This document shows, piece by piece, positions 54,611-64,000 of a DNA stretch of 64,000 bases (its first letter is position 1; the number at the start of each line of letters is the position of its first letter). A program made the position numbers and the translations under genes. This DNA comes from JAHEFU01 sp041395205 (GTDB lineage: Bacteria; 4484-113; JAFGCY01). The notes beneath the pieces are model-generated. The model was not told where the DNA came from. It was given only the letters and a program-made list of their open reading frames with translations, and made no database searches. The stretch lies in NCBI GenBank assembly GCA_041395205.1, contig JAWLAZ010000003.1:124001-188000 (forward strand), written 5' to 3'.

Positions 54611-55171
54611 TCAGAAATTCACGATGAATTCAACACCGCCGCCATCACCTTCGGGATCGAAGAATGGTGAGATCAGCAGGCCGCGCGGCAGCTGCTGCTC
54701 CAGCTTCGCCATGCCATAGCCGAGGGCAGCACCTGCCAGCACATCCTCCGTGCGGTGCCGGTTCTCGCGGACGCGGGACCAGGCGATCAGCGATGCTCCG
54801 CCATACCAAAGGAGCGCCTGGTCCGGGTCATGATCCGCAGCAACCGTGGCTGCGGCAAAGGCCATGGTGGCATGATTGCTCGGGAAGCTGTAGCCCGGAT
54901 GGCCGTCGGGGCGCTCGGAGCGCACCACCCGCTTCAGTCCCTCCGACACGATCAGGGATGAGAGGATGGCATCACCGGTCCGCAGCGCCTGGCCCTCGCC
55001 CTGCTCACCCTTGTCCAGCACAGGCACAAGCAGCGCAGCCGCAAGGAAGGCCACGGTACCCTCATCTCCAACCGTGCGCGCAAAACGTACTTCCGTGGAA
55101 TCTCCCGCTGCCGCATGCGCAATCCCGGCCTGCAGCAGCAGGCAGCACAGCACTATGAGAATGTGCTTCAC
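54611..55171 (-). CDS. PAP2-superfamily phosphatase
   Basis: A 186-residue exported protein with signal MKHILIVLCCLLLQAGIAHA. The three acid-phosphatase motifs are present: KRVVRSERPDG (KxxxxxxRP), SFPSNHATMAF (PSxH) and SRVRENRHRTEDVLAGAALG (SRxxxxxHxxxD). Such enzymes dephosphorylate lipid phosphates or diphosphates in the periplasm; the lack of several membrane helices suggests a soluble or barrel-anchored form. It ends INxF-like (VEFIVNF). Confidence 0.85.
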   Translation of the reverse strand: MKHILIVLCCLLLQAGIAHAAAGDSTEVRFARTVGDEGTVAFLAAALLVPVLDKGEQGEGQALRTGDAILSSLIVSEGLKRVVRSERPDGHPGYSFPSNHATMAFAAATVAADHDPDQALLWYGGASLIAWSRVRENRHRTEDVLAGAALGYGMAKLEQQLPRGLLISPFFDPEGDGGGVEFIVNF

Positions 55172-55236
55172 CAGCAGATTCTAGAACCTGCCGGGCCGTT
55201 CCACATTATCCGAACCTTATCTGGCTCGATCCGTTA

Positions 55237-56624
55237 TCAGGGCAGGCTCGTGGGAATCCCCTGCGGGAAGCTGAACAGGTTCTGCGGGTCATATTTGGCC
55301 TTGATCTCCACGAGGCGCGGCAGGTTGGGACCGTAGTATTCCTGCAGGTACTGCGGGATGCGCTGGTCAACGTAGTTGACATAGGCACCTTTCGTCCACT
55401 GGATCATCTCCGTGCGGAATTGCTCCACCCAGTCGAGCGTGGGCTTGCCATCCTCCGGGGCTGTCCAGTAGGCATCGTACTGGACTATGAAGTCCGCCTC
55501 ACGGGCGTAGACGGCCGTGGCATCAATCGCGATGTCACGCACGGCACCGCCGGCACCGAGCAGCTGCACCATTGAGGGCTGGCTCGGCGGGCAGGAAAGC
55601 TTCGGCAGGTTCTCCAGATACTTCTTCAGGGTGCCGATTCCATCGGCGCAGAGCGGCTCGAAGACATAGGCCGAGGTGCTCTTGAAGATCTGCTCATCGT
55701 CATGCGCATGCACGAACCACTGCGGGTTGAGCGGGTCGACGCGCAGGAAGGTCCGCGCTCCGACCACGAAGGGCACCGCGCTGATCGAGACAACGATCGG
55801 CGGGAAGCTGCCAAGCATGGGCTCCAGCAGCTGCTGGATCAGCGGCAGGTCCTTGTCATCCGCGGTGAACTGCCCATAGAGCTTGATCTGCCCCGTGGAG
55901 AGCAGCATCAGCGCACAGGAGATGCGGCGGTCAGTGTTCGGTGCCCACTTCTGCCAGGCATCGACCACCGCCTCAAAGCCGGCCCAGGGCAGGTGATGCT
56001 GAAGATCGCCACGTTGCCAACCGGATGCGTGTTGAAGGTGAAGGAAGTGACGATCCCGAAGTTGCCACCGCCTCCGCCCTGGCAGGCCCAGAAAAGGTCG
56101 GCATTCTGCTCCCGGCTGCAGTTGAGCACATTGCCATCCGCGGTGACGATCTCCACCCCGGCGAGGCTGTCGCAGGTCATGCCCCAGAGCCGCGTCGTCA
56201 TGCCGAAGCCGCCGCCAAGCGTCAGGCCGGCCAGGCCGACGGAGGCACCGGTGGCGGTGGGGAAGCTCACGCCGACATCATTCAGGCCTTCCACCAGCGT
56301 GACCATGTCCAGCCCTGCGCCCACAGTGGCTGTAGTGCCACCCTGCTCCGCGCGGATGAAGGCGATCTCGCTCACGTCGATGATGATCCCCCCCTTGTTG
56401 AGGCTGCTGTAGGCTTCGTAGTTATGCCGGCCACTGCGGGCCCGCAGCGGGACCTTGTTCTCACGCGCCCAGTTGATGGCGTTGACGACATCCTGGGTAT
56501 CCTGGCAGAACACGATCACCTGCGGTTCATTCTGGTTGTAGGGTGCCCACTCGGCAAAGCCCACCCGGGCCTCATCCCATCCGGTTGACTGGGTGTTCAG
56601 CACGCGGCCGGTCAGCTGTGTCAT
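55237..56624 (-). pseudogene. FAD-linked oxidoreductase (BBE type), broken by a one-base deletion
   Basis: The 5' part (MTQLTGRVLNTQSTGWDEARVGF ...) has the FAD_binding_4 PP-loop region (KVPLRARSGRHNYEAYS, ASVGLAGLTLGGGFGMTTRLWGM), and the 3' part ends with the BBE segment YYGPNLPRLVEIKAKYDPQNLF. Between them one base is missing at about 55990: ACCTGCCCTGGGCC reads where ACCTGGCCCTGGGCC would give TWPWAGFEAVVDAWQKW and join both halves into a 462-residue enzyme. The histidine in GRHNYEA and the missing ACxGGGGG cysteine cannot fix the substrate; relatives oxidise oligosaccharides or alkaloids. The ATG at 56624 follows GGAGG. Could be a sequencing error. Confidence 0.85.
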
Positions 56625-56802
56625 GTCTTTTCCTCCACAGTCCGATTTCAGCTTCATCCTAGCATGCGCCCGTGTCTTTTCTGTGACAATCCCGGACATC
56701 CGTCTCCACATTTGCATATCAGTGCAAGCGATTGCGCCTTCCATTGCCCTGATGTGTCATGCTACAATCCGCCCAGTCCCTGAATCATTCCCTGGAGGGT
56801 CA

Positions 56803-57015
56803 ATGCTGAAAGTGCTCGGTACCCTGCTGGCTCTGGCAATCCTCGCGATGCTCGGCTTCGTGCTCTACATGTCCTTCAATGATGCGACGTCCCGGTCCAG
56901 CTTCTACAACGGAATCGGACTCGGTGTCGGGATCGGCTTCGGCCTGCTGTTCGGGATCATGTCCTTCAACTGGTTCGTGGGCTTCCTAGACCGGGTCAAG
57001 AGTGGCAAGCTGTGA
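56803..57015 (+). CDS. Small membrane protein of unknown function
   Basis: A 70-residue protein with two hydrophobic segments (residues 3-24 and 38-62, GIGLGVGIGFGLLFGIMSF). No family is recognised. The ATG at 56803 has GGAGG just upstream and TACAAT at 56763-56768. Its stop overlaps the GTG of the metallophosphoesterase gene (GTGA), so they form an operon and the small protein may help anchor or partner the enzyme. Confidence 0.6.
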   Translation: MLKVLGTLLALAILAMLGFVLYMSFNDATSRSSFYNGIGLGVGIGFGLLFGIMSFNWFVGFLDRVKSGKL

Positions 57016-58196
57016 ACATTGACCTGCCACCTGAGTTCTTCACCGGCATCGGCATTCCCTTCGGGCTGTTCTACTTCGCGCTCGTGGCCCTGATCTGGAC
57101 CGCAGTCGCCGGACCGCTGCAGGAATGGATTCTGGAAAACACCCTGGACCGCTGGCACAGACGCTCCTGCGCCGGCGCGGTGGATGCCAACGCCATGCCG
57201 GAAGCCGCGGGGCGCTTTGCGATCCTGATTTCCGACATCCACATCGACACCTGGCGCAATGGCTCACCGAAGCTGCCGGCCTTCATCGAGTTCATGGACT
57301 GGATCGTTGCCAATCCCCTGATCACGGATCTCTACATCAACGGCGACGTCTGTGACATCCCGCCATTCCCGCTGAACCAGAAGAATGTCGACACGCTCGT
57401 GATCGATGCGCGCAATCCGGAAGGCAAGCACTACCCGGACCTCGTACCCGGGGAGACCCTCGGGGTGTTCCCGGAATTTGACGACGTGATCTTCCAGGGT
57501 CTGGCAACGCTCAGTGACCGCCGTGAACTGCTGCGCCGGGACAATCCCGGGATGCCGGGGCTGAGCATCACCTACTCCACCGGCAACCATGACATCGGGA
57601 TCTCCGGCCTGCGCTACGTACGCCCGGATCTGCCCTGGGGGCCGATGAAGGTCGCCTGGAACCCGGCGATGCGCATCATGCTCAATGATGACTACTGGGT
57701 CTTCATGCAGCATGGCCACCAGCATGATCCCTTCCTCTGGATCTACCTGCGCTACGCCCTGCTGGAACTGCTGCGGGATGGCACGAGCGCGGCGCAGCGG
57801 CGTGGCAATGTCGGGATGCTCAGCGATGAGCGCATGCATCCCGATGAGCAGACCCTGCTCAGGCAGACCGGCATGGACAAGGGCAGCTTCAGCCCGCCGA
57901 AACACGAACCCTTCCTGCACCACCTGGTGCGCCTGCGCTTCCGCCAGGCGGCCAGGCGGCTGATCCGCTTCCTGCGCCAGCCCCAGGTGAAGGTTGTCAC
58001 CTTCGGGCATACGCATCTGCCCGACCGCTACCGCTTCCCGGGAGGCTGCGAGTACATCAACTCAGGCGACTGGGCCGGGAATGACCTGCACCGCTGCTAC
58101 CTGAAGGTCTATGCCAGCGGCTCGGTGACTGGTCCGCATCAGTGGAACGGTATTCCGGAACAGGAACAGGCCACGACCCCACCCATCAGCGGATGA
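57012..58196 (+). CDS. Membrane-anchored metallophosphoesterase
   Basis: A 394-residue protein with an N-terminal membrane helix (residues about 12-32) and a calcineurin-like phosphoesterase domain: SDIHID at about 76, NGDVCDIP near 113, STGNHDIG near 194, HGHQHD near 236 and FGHTHLPD near 333 give the binuclear metal ligands. Between the last two lies an insertion of about 80 residues with paired basic residues. The substrate is unknown; UshA, LpxH and cell-surface nucleotidase relatives are possible. The 3' end overlaps the convergent pirin gene by 11 nt. Confidence 0.85.
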   Translation: MNIDLPPEFFTGIGIPFGLFYFALVALIWTAVAGPLQEWILENTLDRWHRRSCAGAVDANAMPEAAGRFAILISDIHIDTWRNGSPKLPAFIEFMDWIVANPLITDLYINGDVCDIPPFPLNQKNVDTLVIDARNPEGKHYPDLVPGETLGVFPEFDDVIFQGLATLSDRRELLRRDNPGMPGLSITYSTGNHDIGISGLRYVRPDLPWGPMKVAWNPAMRIMLNDDYWVFMQHGHQHDPFLWIYLRYALLELLRDGTSAAQRRGNVGMLSDERMHPDEQTLLRQTGMDKGSFSPPKHEPFLHHLVRLRFRQAARRLIRFLRQPQVKVVTFGHTHLPDRYRFPGGCEYINSGDWAGNDLHRCYLKVYASGSVTGPHQWNGIPEQEQATTPPISG

Positions 58197-59085
58197 ATGT
58201 CCCGTCCTGCAGTTCCTGATAGGCCTGGCGCAGTTCCTCCGGGCGGTTCATCACGATCGGGCCATGCCAGGCGACGGGTTCGCGCAGTGGCCTGCCACTG
58301 ACGAGCAGGAAGCGGATGCCCTGCTCGCCGGCGCTGACAACCACCTCATCGCCGCTGTCAAACAGCACCAGGCTGCGGTTGCCCGCCGGTACCAGCACGG
58401 CCTCGTCGCCGGGATTCGTGCCTTCTGTCATCACGCCCTGCGGACCTGATGCCCCGCGGAATGTGCCATCGCCCTCGAACACGTAGGCGAAGGCATGGCT
58501 GTCGGTACTGACCGGCAGATGCTTCGTCTGTCCGGCGGGTACGCTCACATCGATGTAGACCGGATCCGCGGCAATGCCTTCCACAGGACCACGCTGGCCC
58601 CAGAAGCTGCCGCTGACAAGCCGGACGTGCGTGCCGTCGTCATCCGTCACGGTCGGGATGTCCGCGGACTTCATCTCCTGGTAGCGCGGTTCAGTCATCT
58701 TCATGCCGGCGGGCAGGTTGGCCCAGAGCTGGAAGCCGTGCATGCGCCCGTCCGCGTCACCCTGCGGCATCTCGCGGTGGAAGATCCCGCGCCCGCTGGT
58801 CATCCACTGCACATCACCGGCGGAGATCGTGCCGCTGTTGCCAATGCTGTCGCCATGCGTCACATTGCCGGCCAGCACATAGGTCACGGTCTCGATGCCG
58901 CGGTGCGGATGCCAGGGGAAGCCGGCGAGATAGTCCTCCGGCCTGTCATTGCGGAAGTCGTCAAACAGCAGGAAGGGATCGAACTCCTTCGTCCTGCCGA
59001 AGCCGAAGGCCCGGTGCAGGTGCACTCCCGCGCCTTCCATTGTCGGCTGTGCCTGGCTGATGTGCTTGACTGGCCTGATTGACAT
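58186..59085 (-). CDS. Pirin family protein
   Basis: A 299-residue bicupin. HRAFGFGRTKEFDPFLLFDDF at the N-terminus, GFPWHPHRGIETVTYVLAGNVTHGDS with the HPHRGxET metal site, and WMTSGRGIFHREMPQ are standard pirin motifs; a C-terminal pirin_C domain follows (SVPAGQTKHLPVS). Some bacterial pirins are quercetin dioxygenases, others act as regulators. GGAG lies before the ATG. Monocistronic. Confidence 0.9.
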   Translation of the reverse strand: MSIRPVKHISQAQPTMEGAGVHLHRAFGFGRTKEFDPFLLFDDFRNDRPEDYLAGFPWHPHRGIETVTYVLAGNVTHGDSIGNSGTISAGDVQWMTSGRGIFHREMPQGDADGRMHGFQLWANLPAGMKMTEPRYQEMKSADIPTVTDDDGTHVRLVSGSFWGQRGPVEGIAADPVYIDVSVPAGQTKHLPVSTDSHAFAYVFEGDGTFRGASGPQGVMTEGTNPGDEAVLVPAGNRSLVLFDSGDEVVVSAGEQGIRFLLVSGRPLREPVAWHGPIVMNRPEELRQAYQELQDGTFIR

Positions 59086-59173
59086 GCTGGCTGCTCCTTG
59101 ACGAACTACAACACAGGGTAACCCTGATTGTGCTCCGATTGTTTCAACAGCAGCTCTTCAGGTCTGCTGGTCT

Positions 59174-60202
59174 TCAGGGCGCCTGACCGATCCGCTCGTA
59201 GCCGTCCCGCAGGACAAACAGCCTGTCTGTGGCAGCGGGATCAATCTGCTGCAGTCCATAGCGTTCAGTCGCTTCCCTGAGGACCGTATCCTTTTCCTCG
59301 GTGTAGACGCTCAGCAGGATCCTGGGATCACTGCCAATCTTGACCGGCCTGGGGACTATCGTTGCCAGGACCAGGTAGTCGTCGTTGACACCGGCGATCA
59401 CCAGTTCGTGGTAGCTTTGCCAACTGCCATTCACCTGTGAGTGGCCAAGCCTGTTCCGTCCGAGCATGATGCTGCAGCCGCTGTCCGCCAGCCCGTCAAC
59501 CAGTTCCCGCGCAGCATCCTCAACCAGTGCATCCCATGACTTGTCATCGAATTCCGAGGGAGATGTATAGCCGCGGGACTGCACATGCTCGATCCTGCCG
59601 CCGTAGTCAGGATTCAGCTCCCAGTTGGACGGAAGAATCCGTGCCTCCTCCGGAATGCTGCGCCGATCGGCAAGCATGTATGGCAGGAAACCATGGGGTT
59701 CCACCAGGCCAAAGCGGGCGGGATTGACATTCGGTACGGGATTGGCTGCCATGTGCAGATTCCAGGCCTGCTTCTGCTGGATCGAGCCGTTGATCAGAAA
59801 TGTGCCGAGCCCTTCACCGATCAGCACGAACAGCAGGATCAGCGAGGCCATGAAACCAGCCAGACTGTTCTGGGAGCTGGCTGCTCCTCCGATCCGGTTC
59901 AGCTGCAGCGTGACGAGCACCCAGCAGGCCGGCAGCAGAAACAGCAGGGGAAACACAGTGACCCAGAGCAATGCTCCCGGCCCGGCTTCCTCGACATGCA
60001 GCACGTTGAACAGGAAGTAGCCGGATCCGAGCATGATCGCCAGCGTCAGGCCCCAGCCGTACAGCACCATCCGCCAGTAGCTGCGGGGATCAACTGCAAT
60101 CCCGCTGTTGCGCACGGCGACCCAGAAGCTGAAGGCCAGTGCAGGCAGGCAGGCCAGGAATACGATGAAGAAGTATTTATTAGTCAGCCAGATCAGGTTC
60201 AT
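59174..60202 (-). CDS. Polytopic membrane protein with soluble C-terminal domain, unknown function
   Basis: A 342-residue protein with four hydrophobic helices in the first 140 residues (YFFIVFLACLPALAFSFWVA; MVLYGWGLTLAIMLGSGYFLF; ALLWVTVFPLLFLLPACWVLV; FMASLILLFVLIGEGLGTFL) and a soluble domain of about 190 residues (WELNPDYGGRIEHVQSRGYTS). It is not recognised. The ATG at 60202 with GGAG upstream is preferred over the TTG at 60241. A TACAAT box lies further upstream. Confidence 0.6.
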   Translation of the reverse strand: MNLIWLTNKYFFIVFLACLPALAFSFWVAVRNSGIAVDPRSYWRMVLYGWGLTLAIMLGSGYFLFNVLHVEEAGPGALLWVTVFPLLFLLPACWVLVTLQLNRIGGAASSQNSLAGFMASLILLFVLIGEGLGTFLINGSIQQKQAWNLHMAANPVPNVNPARFGLVEPHGFLPYMLADRRSIPEEARILPSNWELNPDYGGRIEHVQSRGYTSPSEFDDKSWDALVEDAARELVDGLADSGCSIMLGRNRLGHSQVNGSWQSYHELVIAGVNDDYLVLATIVPRPVKIGSDPRILLSVYTEEKDTVLREATERYGLQQIDPAATDRLFVLRDGYERIGQAP

Positions 60203-60390
60203 TCCCAACTCCGATGGCTCAGGATCCGGCGCGGGAGTCAATTTTGCGCAGGACCCAGCAGCTGCTAATTGTATTGCCCAGTATAAGGACGCAATCCAGG
60301 GACATTTAATTACATTTTTCAGTCAGGTTTTCAGAAATTCTCTGAGAGGAGTCCATTCACGCCTGCTTCACATGGGCTTGCTTCACTTCA

Positions 60391-60639
60391 ATGATCCCGC
60401 TGGTCCTGAGCGGGCACATTCCTGGCGACGGCAGCGGCTATCGCGTGGATCTCAATGATGCCGGCACACCCGTACATCAGATGCTTGCCAACTACCAGAT
60501 GCGGGAACTGGGCGGGGAATGCTATCTGCGCCTGCTGGAGTTCCGTCCGGATGGCAGCGTGCAGGTCAGCAGCTACTCACCGCTCTACGATTCCTACCTG
60601 CTCACACCGAACCAGCAGTTCAGCTTTGAACTGAAGTAA
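60391..60639 (+). pseudogene. C-terminal remnant of a calcineurin-like phosphoesterase
   Basis: An 82-residue frame beginning MIPLVLSGHIPGDGSGYRVDLND and containing HQMLANYQMRELGGECYLRLLEFRPDG and SVQVSSYSPLYDSYLLT. This is the pattern at the C-terminus of large secreted phosphoesterases (VLSGH..., LANYQ...GG..., TYSP...). The catalytic N-terminal 250 residues are absent, so it is probably the surviving 3' end of a deleted gene. It could instead be a small expressed protein; GAGAGGAG lies about 40 nt upstream. Confidence 0.5.
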
Positions 60640-60656
60640 TAGCTACGCCACACTGG

Positions 60657-60662
60657 TAGAGT
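60657..60662 (+). promoter_or_regulatory. -10 box TAGAGT of leaderless SDR gene
   Basis: TAGAGT lies 6 nt before the ATG at 60669, without a Shine-Dalgarno. Confidence 0.5.
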
Positions 60663-60668
60663 AAGCCC

Positions 60669-61379
60669 ATGGAAATCAGGGATGCAGTCGTAATCGTCAC
60701 CGGAGCATCCTCCGGAATCGGGGAAGCCACAGCGCGGATCCTGTCCGCCGAGGGAGCCAGGCTGGTGCTCGCGGCCCGCAATGCGGAGAAGCTCTCGGAG
60801 CTGGCTGCCGAGTTGCCGGGCTCGCTGGCAGTGCCCACGGACATCATGGACAGCGCAGCGGTCGCAAATCTCGTGAAGCGAACGGTGGAGCATTTCGGCC
60901 ACGTTGACATCCTGCTCAACAATGCCGGCCAGGGGATGCGCTGCCCGGTGGAAAGCATCAGGCTCGATGACCTGCGCTACCTGCTGGAGCTGAACGTCGT
61001 GGGCCAGGTTGATGCCATGCAGCAGGTGATCCCGCAGATGCGCAGCCAGGGCGGCGGGATGATCATCAACGTGAGCAGCATGCTGAGCGTTGTCAACATG
61101 CCGAAGCTGGCGGGTTATGCCTGCACCAAGCATGCCCTGAACAACATCTCACGCACGGCCCGCCAGGAGCTGGAGTCTGACAACATCCGCGTCTGCCTGT
61201 TCTGCCCGCGCATGACGGCCACGGACTTCGGCCAGAACACGCGTGGCAGCGACCAGTATGACTCGCGTGCCGGAGCACCGGGCATGTCAGTGGAGTCGGT
61301 GGAAACAGTGGCCGAAGCCATCGTGGCCCAGATGCGCAGTGAGGAAGCCGAAGTCCTGCGGATTCCACCGGCTGCGTGA
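60669..61379 (+). CDS. Short-chain dehydrogenase/reductase
   Basis: A 236-residue classical SDR. VTGASSGIGEATARIL at the N-terminus is the NAD(P) loop, NNAGQGM the structural motif, INVSSMLSVVNMPKLAGYACTKHAL the catalytic Ser, Tyr and Lys. The acidic/basic cofactor determinants (AARNAEKL) favour NADPH. The substrate is not predictable. A bidirectional terminator separates it from katG. Confidence 0.88.
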   Translation: MEIRDAVVIVTGASSGIGEATARILSAEGARLVLAARNAEKLSELAAELPGSLAVPTDIMDSAAVANLVKRTVEHFGHVDILLNNAGQGMRCPVESIRLDDLRYLLELNVVGQVDAMQQVIPQMRSQGGGMIINVSSMLSVVNMPKLAGYACTKHALNNISRTARQELESDNIRVCLFCPRMTATDFGQNTRGSDQYDSRAGAPGMSVESVETVAEAIVAQMRSEEAEVLRIPPAA

Positions 61380-61413
61380 CTCAACTATCCAACATCTCGA
61401 ATCAGAAAATGCA

Positions 61414-61450
61414 GCGCCCGGGCCATCCATGACCCGGGCGCATATGTTTT
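61414..61450 (+). terminator. Intrinsic terminator between SDR and katG
   Basis: GCGCCCGGG pairs with CCCGGGCGC (61414-61441) around a 10-nt loop, with TTTT at 61447-61450 on the plus strand. On the minus strand the T-run is weaker, so it mainly ends the SDR transcript and may also serve katG. Confidence 0.7.
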
Positions 61451-61464
61451 CTGAGTGAGGCGGA

Positions 61465-63657
<2,193 letters not shown>

Positions 63658-63705
63658 GTCGATTGCTCCTTTCTCCTCAGCTTGTGATGCATTGAAACGG
63701 GGTTG

Positions 63706-64000
63706 TCAGTCTGCCGGCTGCTGCGCCTGGCAGTCATTGCAGATGCCATGCACCTCCACATGTGTGGCCTGGATGCTGCCGAAGTCCGAGACGGAGTCCG
63801 GAATGCGCAGCTCGTTGAGCTCCGCGCTCACGAAGTCACGGGCCAGGCCGCAGCGCAGGCAGACGAAGTGGTGGTGCGGTTCGGGGTTGGCATCGAAGCG
63901 AACGCTTTCGCGTTTCGGTCCGAGTGTGGATACGAGACCGAGATCGGTCAGCATCCACAGCGTGCGGTAGACGGTGTCATGTGAAAGCGTCGGCATGCTG
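63706..64000 (-). CDS. Fur/PerR family regulator, 5' part cut by window edge
   Basis: The C-terminal 98 codons or so of a Fur-family repressor. LSHDTVYRTLWMLTDLGLVS is the recognition-helix region, PHHHFVCLRCG gives the HHxFxCxxCG regulatory/zinc site, and VHGICNDCQ the second CxxC zinc pair. Placement directly upstream of katG suggests PerR (peroxide sensing) over Fur, but the N-terminal residues that would help decide lie beyond 64000. Confidence 0.85.
   Translation of the reverse strand, partial: SMPTLSHDTVYRTLWMLTDLGLVSTLGPKRESVRFDANPEPHHHFVCLRCGLARDFVSAELNELRIPDSVSDFGSIQATHVEVHGICNDCQAQQPAD

Noticed and set aside
56625..56744. Upstream extension of the FAD oxidoreductase start
   Set aside because: The ATG at 56624 has a strong GGAGG; the extension shows no FAD-family similarity.

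Overview
The window comes from a GC-rich (roughly 60%) bacterium with a Gram-negative-type envelope: it encodes a TolC-like outer-membrane factor, an outer-membrane beta-barrel, several lipoproteins and a tripartite RND pump. I cannot name the phylum from sequence alone. Clues are a bacillithiol gene (bshA), a complete selenocysteine locus, lipoproteins with PKD, IPT/TIG and dockerin-type repeats, and many genes whose -10 box (TANNNT) lies only 6-8 nt before the start codon. Two clean single-base frameshifts (sucC, FAD oxidoreductase) fit either recent gene decay or draft-assembly errors.

Layout. 1-9.3 kb: sfsA (partial), CgeB-like glycosyltransferase, pentapeptide-repeat protein, MFS transporter, membrane cytochrome c with dnaX, a secreted unknown, SixA and an ion-transporter-superfamily permease. 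9.3-19.9 kb: PKD and cohesin/dockerin lipoproteins, PrsW protease, Rieske protein, prfB with its programmed frameshift, histidine kinase, lipid kinase, outer-membrane protein, VOC protein, uppP and an NTF2-like protein. 19.9-24.7 kb: bshA-thiE-thiS facing the rplU-rpmA-obg-nadD cluster, in which Obg has lost its GTPase domain. 24.7-30.1 kb: TIGR01777 epimerase, cysteine dioxygenase, RNA methyltransferase with PhzF, alr and a DUF486 protein. 30.1-36.8 kb: selC-selB-selA-selD on the minus strand (SelD is itself a selenoprotein), with a cysteine desulfurase and murB diverging. 36.8-42.2 kb: sthA, two unknown membrane proteins and ligA. 42.2-43.1 kb: a non-coding stretch rich in direct repeats and small palindromes. 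43.1-53.4 kb: tRNA-His, sucC, then a heavy-metal (probably copper/silver) efflux operon with two NosL-type proteins between the outer-membrane factor and the adaptor. 53.4-64 kb: lipoprotein, PAP2 phosphatase, frameshifted FAD oxidoreductase, metallophosphoesterase, pirin, a membrane unknown, an SDR, katG and a partial Fur/PerR regulator.

Working together: the sel locus makes and uses selenophosphate and decodes UGA; the efflux operon combines periplasmic metal-binding proteins with an RND pump; katG sits directly downstream of a Fur/PerR-type regulator that may control it. Short intergenic regions often carry back-to-back promoters whose transcripts would begin at, or within a few bases of, the start codon, while genes inside operons mostly have Shine-Dalgarno sites.
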